Shown one piece after another: positions 1 to 7,344 of a stretch of 64,000 nt of DNA (position 1 is the first letter of the stretch; each line of letters begins with the position of its first letter). The position numbers and the translations under genes were made by a program. Under the pieces are notes generated by a model. The model was not told the origin of the DNA, ran no database searches, and worked only from the letters and a program-made list of their open reading frames with translations. Origin of the DNA: JAFGNV01 sp964612485 (GTDB lineage Bacteria > Chloroflexota > Anaerolineae > 4572-78 > J111); assembly GCA_964612485.1 (NCBI GenBank), contig CAZTFF010000008.1, positions 1 through 64,000 on the forward strand, in the 5' to 3' direction.

Positions 1-102
1 CTTCAGGGTGACAGTTTCCCCTACCAGATCAACAATACTTATGCGGCGTTTGATTGCTTCTTTATCGTGTGTGTACTGTGGAAGTACTGATTTAGTATTC
101 AT
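1..102 (-). CDS. DnaG-like primase, N-terminal fragment cut by window edge
   Basis: Only the first 34 codons lie in the window; the gene runs off the left edge. After a 14-residue lead the peptide reads EAIKRRISIVDLVGETVTLK. This IxxRxxIVDLVxxxVxLK pattern is how the CHC2 zinc-finger domain of DnaG-type primases begins, so I infer a primase or primase-like replication protein, perhaps of plasmid or phage type. The zinc ligands and Toprim domain would lie outside. The ATG (100-102) sits inside the last codons of the upstream ORF, whose stop is at 92-94, so the two are probably translationally coupled. Only a weak purine patch (GGCAAGGGG) precedes the ATG. The call rests on a short match and could be wrong. 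Confidence 0.5.
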   Translation of the reverse strand, partial: MNTKSVLPQYTHDKEAIKRRISIVDLVGETVTLK

Positions 103-496
103 TTTGTGCCCCTTGCCTGGTGGTGTTACAATGACTTTGCCGGGCGGCTTCTGGCTGTTCGGTTGGGGCCGTCGCGCTGTGGGCCTCGGAATCCATTAGC
201 GCGGCGGTCTTTTCTTTAGCTTCAGATTGGTTGGTGGTGGTTATAAAACATTGGGTCAAACGCTCAAGCCGCTGCTGCCTGGCGTGGGCGTCATTGATGG
301 TATTACGCATTACGATTCTGATTGCGCGGTTTCCAGGCGTGGTACAATCAGTTTGCCGGGCGGCTTCTGGCTGTTCGGTTGGGGCCGTCGCGCTGTGGGC
401 CTCGGAATCCATTGGCGCGGCGGTCTTTTCTTTAGCTTCAGATTGGTTGGTTAGATCAGCACTACTTTGAGTGTTGGTTAAGTTACGGGTTGTCAT
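92..496 (-). CDS. Disordered protein with internal duplication, unknown function
   Basis: This encodes 134 residues. I chose the ATG at 494-496 because a clean AGGAG lies 7 bases upstream; the reading frame stays open to 850 but the longer version has no ribosome site. The protein is rich in Ala, Glu, Gln, Thr and Ser, with no predicted membrane segment and no fold I recognise. A 32-residue block beginning NQSEAKEKTAA and ending TEQPEAARQ occurs twice, 72 residues apart, matching a 100-bp DNA duplication. The stretch between the copies has a short basic segment (RAIRIVMRNTINDAHARQQR). It overlaps the downstream primase-like gene by 11 bases and probably shares its transcript. Confidence 0.6.
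   Translation of the reverse strand: MTTRNLTNTQSSADLTNQSEAKEKTAAPMDSEAHSATAPTEQPEAARQTDCTTPGNRAIRIVMRNTINDAHARQQRLERLTQCFITTTNQSEAKEKTAALMDSEAHSATAPTEQPEAARQSHCNTTRQGAQNEY
136..235. repeat. Direct repeat copy 1, 100 bp
   Basis: This stretch is repeated at 352-451, exactly 216 bases away (72 codons). I see one mismatch in 100 positions (197 versus 413). Both copies lie in the same frame of the disordered protein, so the duplication adds a protein block without breaking the frame. The near identity suggests a recent duplication. Confidence 0.9.
352..451. repeat. Direct repeat copy 2, 100 bp
   Basis: This is the second copy of the unit at 136-235, nearer the N-terminus of the encoded protein. 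The single mismatch changes one residue (Pro here, Leu in copy 1). Confidence 0.9.
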
Positions 497-649
497 GTAA
501 TTTCTCCTAGATTTATAGTAAATGTTTTGTCTATATTCTAAGGTTGAGTGACACGCGGACCGGACCCGCTCGGCGCTGGCCGCATACCAAAAAGTTAGAC
601 AAAACTCAGACGTGGGGCCTCGAATTTGGGGGAAATTTGGAGAAAAGTA

Positions 650-679
650 TTGACCAAAATTAATGGGGTGTGGTATACT
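650..679 (+). promoter_or_regulatory. Sigma70-type promoter
   Basis: TTGACC at 650-655, an 18-base spacer and TATACT at 674-679 form a good -35/-10 pair on the plus strand. No plus-strand gene follows; the next plus-strand signal is an intrinsic terminator at 740-764. It therefore points to a short non-coding transcript. Confidence 0.55.
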
Positions 680-685
680 ATCTAC

Positions 686-764
686 GAAACGCGGCGGTAG
701 CCACGACCCGTTTTCAAAGCTATTCATCACTATCTGAGACCCTCTCCCCAAAAGAGGGTTTTTT
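686..764 (+). ncRNA. Candidate small RNA of about 80 nt
   Basis: The span runs from the expected start of the promoter at 650-679 to a terminator made of CCCTCT (740-745), a 7-base loop, AGAGGG (753-758) and six T residues. There is no reading frame of note on this strand. The RNA would be antisense to the leader between the 33-residue peptide gene and the disordered protein gene on the minus strand. Antisense RNAs in such places control replication genes in plasmids, but that role here is inference. I do not recognise a known RNA family. Confidence 0.4.
740..764 (+). terminator. Rho-independent terminator
   Basis: A 6-bp perfect stem CCCTCT/AGAGGG with loop CCCCAAA is followed by TTTTTT on the plus strand. 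The minus strand has no T-tract after the stem, so it acts in one direction. Confidence 0.65.
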
Positions 765-771
765 CTTTTAC

Positions 772-873
772 CTACCATTTTCCTTTCCTCCCTGAGAATT
801 TGAGGAATGATAATTTCCTTTTGCGTTTCTTTAGTGTGATGTTGGGCCATCTAATTCTTTTCTTTTTTGCCAT
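772..873 (-). CDS. Small basic protein, 33 residues, unknown
   Basis: The ATG at 871-873 is preceded by a strong AAAGGAG with a 9-base spacer. The peptide starts MAKKKRIRWPNITLKKRKR and ends GRKGKW; more than a third of it is Lys or Arg. Such peptides often bind nucleic acid, but no family is recognised. A second open frame starting at 850 overlaps it out of phase. The strong ribosome site is the main reason for calling this frame real. Confidence 0.4.
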   Translation of the reverse strand: MAKKKRIRWPNITLKKRKRKLSFLKFSGRKGKW

Positions 874-898
874 TGAGCAAATCTCCTTTGTCGAATGT

Positions 899-964
899 AA
901 AAAAAAAGCGGCCCAAATCGCAAATAAACGCGCTAGGCGCTCATTTGTTGATTTGGGCCGCTTT
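899..964 (-). terminator. Long-stem terminator / cruciform
   Basis: AAAGCGGCCCAAATC (905-919) and its exact complement GATTTGGGCCGCTTT (950-964) form a perfect 15-bp inverted repeat around a 30-base centre that can itself pair (CAAAT with ATTTG). Read on the minus strand the stem is followed by nine T residues (899-907), so it can terminate a minus-strand transcript such as that of the gene at 1290-1814. Bases 988-1289 contain no gene I can support. Confidence 0.65.
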
Positions 965-1181
965 CCTGATCTAAAGGGCGCGTTCACACCCCAGAAAAGA
1001 AGCCGTATTCAGTTGATAAATATATTCTACTCGAAATCCCTATGGTTTGTAAATTATTTTATGAAAAATCAATTAAATGATTTGTCGTAAGAAACTTAAT
1101 CCTAATTGCAGCAATTCTCTTTAGTCTAAGCCTATCAACTTTGAAGATAATGAGGGGTTATTCATTCTATTTTCTGGCCTT

Positions 1182-1200
1182 TATCGCCAAAAACGGCGGT
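1182..1200. repeat. Dyad repeat, outlying copy
   Basis: TATCGCCAAAAACGGCGGT matches the 20-bp dyad family described at 1837-2028. It lies downstream of the minus-strand gene at 1290-1814. Confidence 0.6.
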
Positions 1201-1289
1201 GTCAGATCACAATATCAGTTATACCGGTACTGAATCTAAGGGCATACCGTTATCGGGCTTTTTTTGAAACACGAGTAATAAGTAATAAA

Positions 1290-1814
1290 TCAGGGATACC
1301 ACCTATCCGGGTCTGCGTTGAATTGCTCAATCCCTTTTTCGGTTAATCTTAATCCGTAACGCTTGCTTTTTACCTCTGCAAACTTCGCTTCCCTCAGGAT
1401 ACGTGATAAACCTTCAAAAAATTTGAGTGATCTCCAATACTGGGGGATATGGTCATATTCACTACTTCTGAATAGCGGATAGAGTTTTATTTTTGGCGAT
1501 AAACGGCCCTCAAATTGCACGTAAGCGGTTTGTATGACTTCATAGACCCATTCATCAAGTTCGTCAGCTTCTGGACTCAGAGGGTCAACGCAGCCCAATT
1601 CAGCCAATTTTAACCACCATTCAGGATGCCAGTCTGGTATATATGGCTCTGGTTGTAGCTGCCCTATCGGCGGCTCGTTAATATCCGGGGGTATCCAATC
1701 TGGCGGCGGCTCTGGCTCCCGGTATTGTGCCTGTCTTGTGTCATCCGGCCATAGCCAATGAAGAACACAAAACGCGAAAATTGAAAAGACAATAATAATG
1801 GTTATTTGCAGCAT
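1290..1814 (-). CDS. Single-pass membrane protein, unknown function
   Basis: The protein has 174 residues. Residues 3-22 form a hydrophobic N-terminal membrane anchor ending HWLW. A Pro/Glu-rich linker follows (roughly 27-62). The remaining soluble domain ends with LRLTEKGIEQFNADPDRWYP, which resembles the last helix and wing of a winged-helix or PadR-like fold, but the match is weak. A GGGAAG lies 5-6 bases before the ATG. The gene stands alone, flanked by dyad repeats on both sides: one copy downstream at 1182-1200 and five upstream at 1837-2028. A long-stem terminator lies downstream. I cannot name a function. Confidence 0.6.
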   Translation of the reverse strand: MLQITIIIVFSIFAFCVLHWLWPDDTRQAQYREPEPPPDWIPPDINEPPIGQLQPEPYIPDWHPEWWLKLAELGCVDPLSPEADELDEWVYEVIQTAYVQFEGRLSPKIKLYPLFRSSEYDHIPQYWRSLKFFEGLSRILREAKFAEVKSKRYGLRLTEKGIEQFNADPDRWYP

Positions 1815-1836
1815 GATGACTTCCCTTGCGGTCCAA

Positions 1837-2028
1837 CATCGCCATTTTTGGTGGTATCGTCGTAACTGATCGAGTAGTCACACATGGGGCGCGGCTATCG
1901 CCAAAGGTGGCGGTAACGCCGGCGGCAGTATCGCCAAAAACGGTGGTAGGGTCCCGGGTACCATCGCTAAAAATGACGATATGACCAGGTATAGAACGTG
2001 TTGGCCACTACCGTTGTTTTTAGCGGTG
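1837..2028. repeat. Array of five 20-bp imperfect dyads
   Basis: Five copies of a dyad with consensus TATCGCCAAAAACGGYGGTA are at 1837-1856, 1896-1915, 1929-1948, 1961-1980 and 2009-2028 (the last inverted). Each half pairs as TAYCRCC with GGYGATA around an A/T-rich centre. Start-to-start spacings are 59, 33, 32 and 48 bases; the two close spacings are about three helical turns. The array lies upstream of the membrane protein gene at 1290-1814. It could be an operator array, an iteron set or hairpins of a small mobile element. The gap 1815-2160 holds nothing else I can support. Confidence 0.6.
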
Positions 2029-2160
2029 TTCGCGGTTATTCTTCAGCTTTGGCATCTCCTGGCTGTGTCCCAGCTGTGTCCATTTTTCACGTTTCCATTT
2101 TCTGGTATAATTCGTCAAGATTAAATGAGAATTGGTATTGCAGTTTGAAATAGTCGTTCC

Positions 2161-2603
2161 CGAGATCGCTTTGAAGGCCAAACCGGCCCCCTGCCGCCCC
2201 GATTGGTAGCGAAGGCAGAAGGATTATTTGCTGATCTACAACAAGATGACCGGCCAAAAAAGCTGCTGCACGGCGATTTGCATCATGAGAATATCTTGGC
2301 CGATCAGGAAACGGCTGGCGGGTGATCGATCCCAAAGGCGTGGTGGGCGATCCCGCTTACGAGGCGGCTCGATTCCAGCATAATCCTATTCCCGGTTTTT
2401 TGTCGATGCCGAATCCCCGGCAGGCGGCGCGGCGGCGCGTGGAGATCATAGCCGAAACGCTGCAAGAAGATCGCTTCCGGTTGCTGGCCTGGGCTTTTTT
2501 TGATACGATGTTAAGCGCGTGCTGGTGCGTTGAAGACAACAGCGACGATTGGCAGTTTCCTGTTTCCTGCGCCGAAATATTTGATACGTTGATGGCAGGG
2601 TAA
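2161..2603 (+). pseudogene. Broken aminoglycoside/hydroxyurea phosphotransferase (APH(6)-like)
   Basis: Two frames together give the C-terminal half of an APH(6)-type kinase. The first frame reads RDRFEGQTGPLPPRLVAKAE and later LLHGDLHHENILAD, the Brenner-type catalytic loop. Near 2308-2312 the frame runs into a stop (2323-2325), while the next frame carries on with VIDPKGVVGDPAYEAARF, the metal-binding part, to a stop at 2601-2603. A single lost G near 2308 would explain the shift. Upstream of 2161 there are stops in frame and no recognisable N-lobe, so the gene is also truncated. It is almost certainly inactive. A TATAAT-like box at 2107-2112 may be a relic promoter. Confidence 0.7.
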
Positions 2604-2607
2604 CAGA

Positions 2608-2683
2608 GTAGCAGGGTAACAATTTTGCTACATGCTACCTTGCTACATGCTACCTTGCTACATGCTACATGCTACCCTGCTAC
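2608..2683. repeat. Hairpin arms enclosing tandem 15-bp units
   Basis: GTAGCAGGGTA (2608-2618) and TACCCTGCTAC (2673-2683) are exact complements. Between them the unit TTGCTACATGCTACC is repeated about three times in tandem, the last copy extended. The right arm is followed by TTTT, so it may terminate whatever transcript crosses the phosphotransferase relic. It ends 6 bases before the kinase gene. Confidence 0.7.
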
Positions 2684-2689
2684 TTTTCA

Positions 2690-4612
2690 ATGGACGTAAT
2701 CGTGACGAACAGTGATCTATCCGGCCAACACCTTGGCCCCTACCACATTGAATCTATGTTAGGCAGCGGCGGGATCGCCGCCATTTACCGGGCTGCTGAT
2801 GCGCAGGGCAACACGGTCGCGCTCAAAGTGATCTTGCCGCCGCCCGGCGCGGGCAGCGAAATTCTGGCCCGCTTTGAACGCGAAGCGCGGACCGCCGCCC
2901 GCCTGAACCACCCGGCGATTGTGCCGGTGCTGGACGTGGGCCGGGCAGAGGCGTACGCGTTTATGGCCATGCCGCTGGTGGAGGGCCAAAATCTGGCCGA
3001 TTATCTGGAACAGATCTCCCGGTTGGATGAGACCGCCGCCGCCGATCTTGCCTGGCAAGTAGCCGATGCCCTGCACTATGCCCACGAACAGGGTATCATT
3101 CACCGGGATGTCAAACCCTCGAACATTCTGCTCACCGGCGAAAACCGGGCGGCCGGCGAAAACCGGGCCATGCTCACCGATTTTGGCGTCGCCCTGGCGC
3201 TCGATGATCCGGCTTTAACCCAATCCGGTCACACCGTGGGCACGCCGTTGTACATGTCGCCGGAGCAGGCCGCCGGGGAAGCGCTGGATGGCCGGACAGA
3301 TATATACAGCCTGGGGATCGTTTTGTATCAGATGGTCACCGGCCAGGTGCCGTTTGCCGGCAATACGCCCCGCTTGCTTCACGCCCACGTGTACGATCCG
3401 CCGCCGGAACCTTCAACAATTGTGAACGTATCGCCGGCGATGCAGGCCCTCATCCTGCAAGCGCTGGCTAAAGACCCCGCCGACCGCTTCCAGACCGGCG
3501 CGGAAATGGCCGAGGCGCTGGCTCGATTGAGCAGCCAGCCCGGCACCCGAACCCAGATTGCCGCGATTGCGGCCTCTAAGCTGAAAACGCCGCAATTTGC
3601 CAAAGCGGTTCCGGCCAAAGTTGTGGGGTCAGTCTCCGGCCAACAAAATCCCTTTTTCTATGGCGGAGCCGTCTCGCCGGAACTTTTTTACGGGCGAAAA
3701 GATACGCTGGCTGCCGTGGTCAACCGGGTAGGCGGGCGGACGGCCCAATCCGTCTCACTTGTGGGCGAGCGTCGGATGGGCAAATCTTCCCTGTTGAATT
3801 ACCTCAAGGCTAACGCCGAGCAACTGCTTCCGCGCGGCATCCATTTCATCATCATCTACCTTGATCTGATGAAAGCCTACTGCCATACCTGGGCCGGCTT
3901 GATGCACGCCCTCCGGCGGGAACTGACCCTGGTCTGGCGCGAACCGTGGCCGGCGGCTGAAGATGGCGATCTGGTGGCCTTTGATTTTGCTTTGGAAGAA
4001 GTTCAGGCCGACGGGATTCGCCTGCTGCTCTGCCTGGATGAAATAGAAAATCTGATCCAACGGGCCGGCGAGTTTGACGAAGTGTTGGAAGATTGGCGGG
4101 CCTGCGGCTCGATGGGGCAGATGGCCATGGTCACGGCCTCGGCTCAACCGTTAGGCGAGCTGTGCCGTTCCGGCGGGTTGACCTCGCCCTTTTACAATAT
4201 TTTTTCCCAACAAGGCTTGGGATTGTTGTCTGCGGGCGAATGGCAGGCGCTGGTCACAGAAAATATGGCCGTGTCAGACGCCGAGTTAGACTTCATCGGT
4301 CAGATGGCCGGCGGGCATCCGTTTTTTACCCAGATGGCCGCTGCGCATCTTTGGGAAGCCAAAACCAAAGGCAGTGTTGATTTGGCCCAACTCCGCCAAA
4401 ACCTCTGGTTTGAAATTCAACCCCATTTTGACTATTTGTGGCGTAAACTCACCCCCGCCGAACAAACCGCGCTGCGCCACCTGGCAGCCTCGGACGAACC
4501 TCAGCTTGACCCCATACGCCTTGCTGCCTTAGAGCGTCGGGGCATTGTTCGCCAAAAACGACCCTTCAGCCAATTATTGACCGATATGATTACAGGCGGG
4601 CATCTGGAATGA
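2690..4612 (+). CDS. Ser/Thr protein kinase fused to a STAND-like P-loop ATPase
   Basis: The protein has 640 residues. Residues 15-280 are a Hanks-type kinase: Gly loop LGSGG (24-28), Lys46 in VALK, catalytic HRDVKPSN with Asp140, DFG at 164-166, GTPLYMSPEQ and DIYSLG. The kinase looks intact. After a linker, residues 320-640 form an ATPase with Walker A GERRMGKSS (359-367), a Walker B region LLLCLDEIENL near 450, GHPFF and a C-terminal winged-helix-like end. No membrane segment is evident, unlike PASTA-type kinases. I took the ATG at 2690; a longer frame opens at 2669 inside the tandem repeats and neither has a good ribosome site. Its stop overlaps the next gene (ATGA), so both are probably co-translated. 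The likely role is phospho-signalling to the neighbouring membrane ATPase, which is inference. Confidence 0.85.
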   Translation: MDVIVTNSDLSGQHLGPYHIESMLGSGGIAAIYRAADAQGNTVALKVILPPPGAGSEILARFEREARTAARLNHPAIVPVLDVGRAEAYAFMAMPLVEGQNLADYLEQISRLDETAAADLAWQVADALHYAHEQGIIHRDVKPSNILLTGENRAAGENRAMLTDFGVALALDDPALTQSGHTVGTPLYMSPEQAAGEALDGRTDIYSLGIVLYQMVTGQVPFAGNTPRLLHAHVYDPPPEPSTIVNVSPAMQALILQALAKDPADRFQTGAEMAEALARLSSQPGTRTQIAAIAASKLKTPQFAKAVPAKVVGSVSGQQNPFFYGGAVSPELFYGRKDTLAAVVNRVGGRTAQSVSLVGERRMGKSSLLNYLKANAEQLLPRGIHFIIIYLDLMKAYCHTWAGLMHALRRELTLVWREPWPAAEDGDLVAFDFALEEVQADGIRLLLCLDEIENLIQRAGEFDEVLEDWRACGSMGQMAMVTASAQPLGELCRSGGLTSPFYNIFSQQGLGLLSAGEWQALVTENMAVSDAELDFIGQMAGGHPFFTQMAAAHLWEAKTKGSVDLAQLRQNLWFEIQPHFDYLWRKLTPAEQTALRHLAASDEPQLDPIRLAALERRGIVRQKRPFSQLLTDMITGGHLE

Positions 4613-7344
4613 TGGGTTCTTCGGCGGTAAAATTCTTTTGGCAGGATTTACTCAATCTTCTGCGTTGGAGCCTCTTTCAGCCGGCCCAACTGGCGGCCAC
4701 GCTGGAAACGGTGCATCCTCATCTGGCGCATCACGCCGGATTAACGCGCCAACTTTGGCTGGCCCTGCGACACGCCGGGGTGCGGCGATTGTTGGCGCTG
4801 CAAATCACGCTGTGGCTTTCGGCGGGGCTGTTGGGTGGGGCAGCGTATCTGGTGATCCGCGCTTTTAGCCCCTCGTTTTCCGGCGGGCCCGATATTTTGT
4901 TGGGGCTGGCTATCAGTTTGAGCGGCAGTTTTACTCTGGGCCTGGCCGGCACTTTGAGTGGCGATGTGGCCCTGGGGGTCACGTTGAGCGCGTTGGGCGG
5001 CATATTGGTGGGCCTCACCCTGGCCCTGGCTTTTTTGATCGGCCTGGGTGGGCTGGTGTTCAGCCTGGCCTTTGGCCTGACCGCGGCCATTTCCCTGGGC
5101 ACGTTCAGCGCCTCCTACGATCACCTGCGCCAGCATACGGCCAATTTGTGGACCATCAATTATTGGGGGCGCGCGGTGGTGGGTGTTGCCTTTGCCGGGG
5201 TGATGGTGGTGGCCCTGGCTTTGCTGCTCACCTTGGTTGTGGAACTGGCGGGTGATCGCGCCGAACCGCTGCTCAACCAACTGGCTATTGGCCTGGCCAT
5301 TGGCCTGCTGGGCGGCCTGGTGTTGAGCGTGGCGGTGGGAATAGAAATGTTGATCGAAGAGCGGCGTTTCAGGCCCGGTATGTTCAAATGGGTCTTGTTT
5401 GATGGCGTGCTGCTGGGCCTCATTGGCGGCGCTGCCGGCGCGTTGACCATTGGTTTGCCGAGCATTCTTAACACCATCACCCTGGTTGTTTTTTGGGCGG
5501 TGCTGGTGGCCGCCGGCGGGTCAATGTCGATGCGGGTGGGCAACGGCATGTCGGCCATTTTGGCCGTAGCCGGGTTATCGTGGCTCTTTTCGGCCTCGCC
5601 CAGCGATCCACTGGCCTTCAACTCCCTCCTGATTGTGGCTGTTACTTTTTTGGTGGGATTTTACGGCTATATCCGCCTCACCAGCTATCTGATCGAAGCG
5701 GCGCTTTCCTGGTGGCACTATCGCCGGGCGCGGCAAACACCGGCCCAGTCACCAGCCCGATTACGCCGCACGCCGGTCTATTGGGATGACCTCATCTTCT
5801 ATCCCCTGCCCATGTTAGACCAACTGCTCTTGCTGGCCCTGCGGGCCGATCAGGCCGAGGGGCTAAAGGCGGCTGAATTTATCGCCCGTTCTTTCCGGCA
5901 GGATTGGGCCGCCAACCAGGCCCGGCTGACGTATGCTGTGGAAACCCTGACCAACTGCGCCATCCCCGCCATGATTGCCGCCGCGCCCGACGAGCTGGAT
6001 TGGCTGGCCGATGAGGTGATGGTGACGATAGGACAGGGAACCAGCGAAATTGTGCCGCGCCTCAGCGCCATTGCCGGCGGCGTGCGGGCCGCGCTTAACG
6101 CCGATAATCCCTACAGCCGCCGCCTGGGCTACCGGGAAGCGCTGGATGGATTGGATATTTTACAGCGCCGGCTGCCGTCGATGGGCGGGCAGGTGAGCCG
6201 CCGCTGGCAGCCGGTGGTGGATCGCTGGCAAAATGTATTGTTGAATGAGTTGGAAACGGTTTCCACCATCCCCGGCGCATCAACCGTGGAAAATCCTTAC
6301 CAGCCGGGCACGCCCTTGCAGCTTTCGCGCCAGGAACTTTTTAAAGGACGCCGGGAACTGCGGGACGCCGTGGTCACGGCCCTGTTAGAACGCCACCGCC
6401 CCACGTTGGTGCTGCACGGGCCCCGGCGGATGGGCAAAACATCGTTTTTGTTACAGCTTCCCGCCCTGCTGCCCGGCAATACGGTGCCGGTGTTTCTGGA
6501 TTTGCAGCGCCCCACGGCCACGCAAAGCATCGCCGCCTTTTTCTACAGCATTGCCCGCGCCCTCAGCCGCGATGCCCGCCCCTATCGCCTGATGGTCCAT
6601 TTGCCGCCTCGCGCCGCGTTCGACGAGTCGCCGTTTGAGGCTTTTGCCGAGTGGCTGGAAGATACGGCCCTGCCGGCGCTGCAAGATTTCAACCTGCTGC
6701 TCACTTTTGATGAGTTTGAGAAATTGGGCGAGGCGGTGAATGCCGGTCGATTATCGGAGCAGGTGTTTGATGAACTGCGCTATCTCATCCAGCACCAAAC
6801 CCGGCTGGCGCTGCTCTTTGCCGGGGTGCAAACCCTGGATGAACTTGGCCCGGCCTGGTCATCCTACTTTATCAACGTCAAACCGTTGACCATTGGCTAC
6901 CTGCATCCCAGCGAGGCCGAAGAACTCATCCGCCGCCCGGATGCCGGGGTAGATTTCAGGCTTACTTACGCGGACGGCCTTGTTGACGAAATGATGGCGC
7001 AAACACGCGGCCATCCTTACCTGCTGCAACTGGTCTGCTCGGCGGTGGTGGAAGAAAGCAATGCCCGGCAGAGTTTGCAGGTTGATGCGGCGGTGTTGGC
7101 AGCCGCCCTGACCCGCGCCCTGGACCAGGGCGAACCCTATTTCCATAACATCTGGCACGAGATGGCCGGGCCTGGAGGCCAGCCTTTTTTGCAGCAGTTG
7201 GCCCGCTCTGCCGCGCCCCTGGCTTTTGAGCCGCATCCCGCCCTGGAACGCCTCCTCCGGCGGCGGATCATCCGGCAGGCCAACAACTGCTACACCATCG
7301 AAGTTCCGCTGGTGCAGCGCTGGCTGATCGAGCGGGCCGCATGA
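4609..7344 (+). CDS. Polytopic membrane protein with C-terminal P-loop ATPase
   Basis: The protein has 911 residues. Roughly 60-375 is a series of about ten hydrophobic helices rich in Gly and Leu, then a cytosolic linker (about 375-570). The C-terminal ATPase has Walker A GPRRMGKTS (near 604-612), Walker B LLLTFDEFEKL (near 698) and the GHPYLLQL signature near 805. The ATPase resembles the one fused to the kinase just upstream: both carry an RRMGK[ST]S P-loop preceded by an NPF/NPY...FxGR segment. The gene overlaps the kinase gene and cobS by 4 bases each (ATGA). No transport family is recognised. I infer a membrane sensor or effector partner of the kinase-ATPase. Confidence 0.8.
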   Translation: MMGSSAVKFFWQDLLNLLRWSLFQPAQLAATLETVHPHLAHHAGLTRQLWLALRHAGVRRLLALQITLWLSAGLLGGAAYLVIRAFSPSFSGGPDILLGLAISLSGSFTLGLAGTLSGDVALGVTLSALGGILVGLTLALAFLIGLGGLVFSLAFGLTAAISLGTFSASYDHLRQHTANLWTINYWGRAVVGVAFAGVMVVALALLLTLVVELAGDRAEPLLNQLAIGLAIGLLGGLVLSVAVGIEMLIEERRFRPGMFKWVLFDGVLLGLIGGAAGALTIGLPSILNTITLVVFWAVLVAAGGSMSMRVGNGMSAILAVAGLSWLFSASPSDPLAFNSLLIVAVTFLVGFYGYIRLTSYLIEAALSWWHYRRARQTPAQSPARLRRTPVYWDDLIFYPLPMLDQLLLLALRADQAEGLKAAEFIARSFRQDWAANQARLTYAVETLTNCAIPAMIAAAPDELDWLADEVMVTIGQGTSEIVPRLSAIAGGVRAALNADNPYSRRLGYREALDGLDILQRRLPSMGGQVSRRWQPVVDRWQNVLLNELETVSTIPGASTVENPYQPGTPLQLSRQELFKGRRELRDAVVTALLERHRPTLVLHGPRRMGKTSFLLQLPALLPGNTVPVFLDLQRPTATQSIAAFFYSIARALSRDARPYRLMVHLPPRAAFDESPFEAFAEWLEDTALPALQDFNLLLTFDEFEKLGEAVNAGRLSEQVFDELRYLIQHQTRLALLFAGVQTLDELGPAWSSYFINVKPLTIGYLHPSEAEELIRRPDAGVDFRLTYADGLVDEMMAQTRGHPYLLQLVCSAVVEESNARQSLQVDAAVLAAALTRALDQGEPYFHNIWHEMAGPGGQPFLQQLARSAAPLAFEPHPALERLLRRRIIRQANNCYTIEVPLVQRWLIERAA

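Noticed and set aside
497..850. N-terminal extension of the disordered protein up to 850
   Set aside because: The shorter start at 496 has a clean AGGAG; the extension crosses the promoter and terminator region and overlaps the 33-residue peptide frame.
800..1090. 96-residue open frame on the plus strand
   Set aside because: It lies across the long inverted repeat, has no ribosome site and is A/T-biased; it mirrors the basic peptide gene.
2087..2335. 82-residue open frame on the minus strand
   Set aside because: It is the mirror of the phosphotransferase relic on the plus strand.
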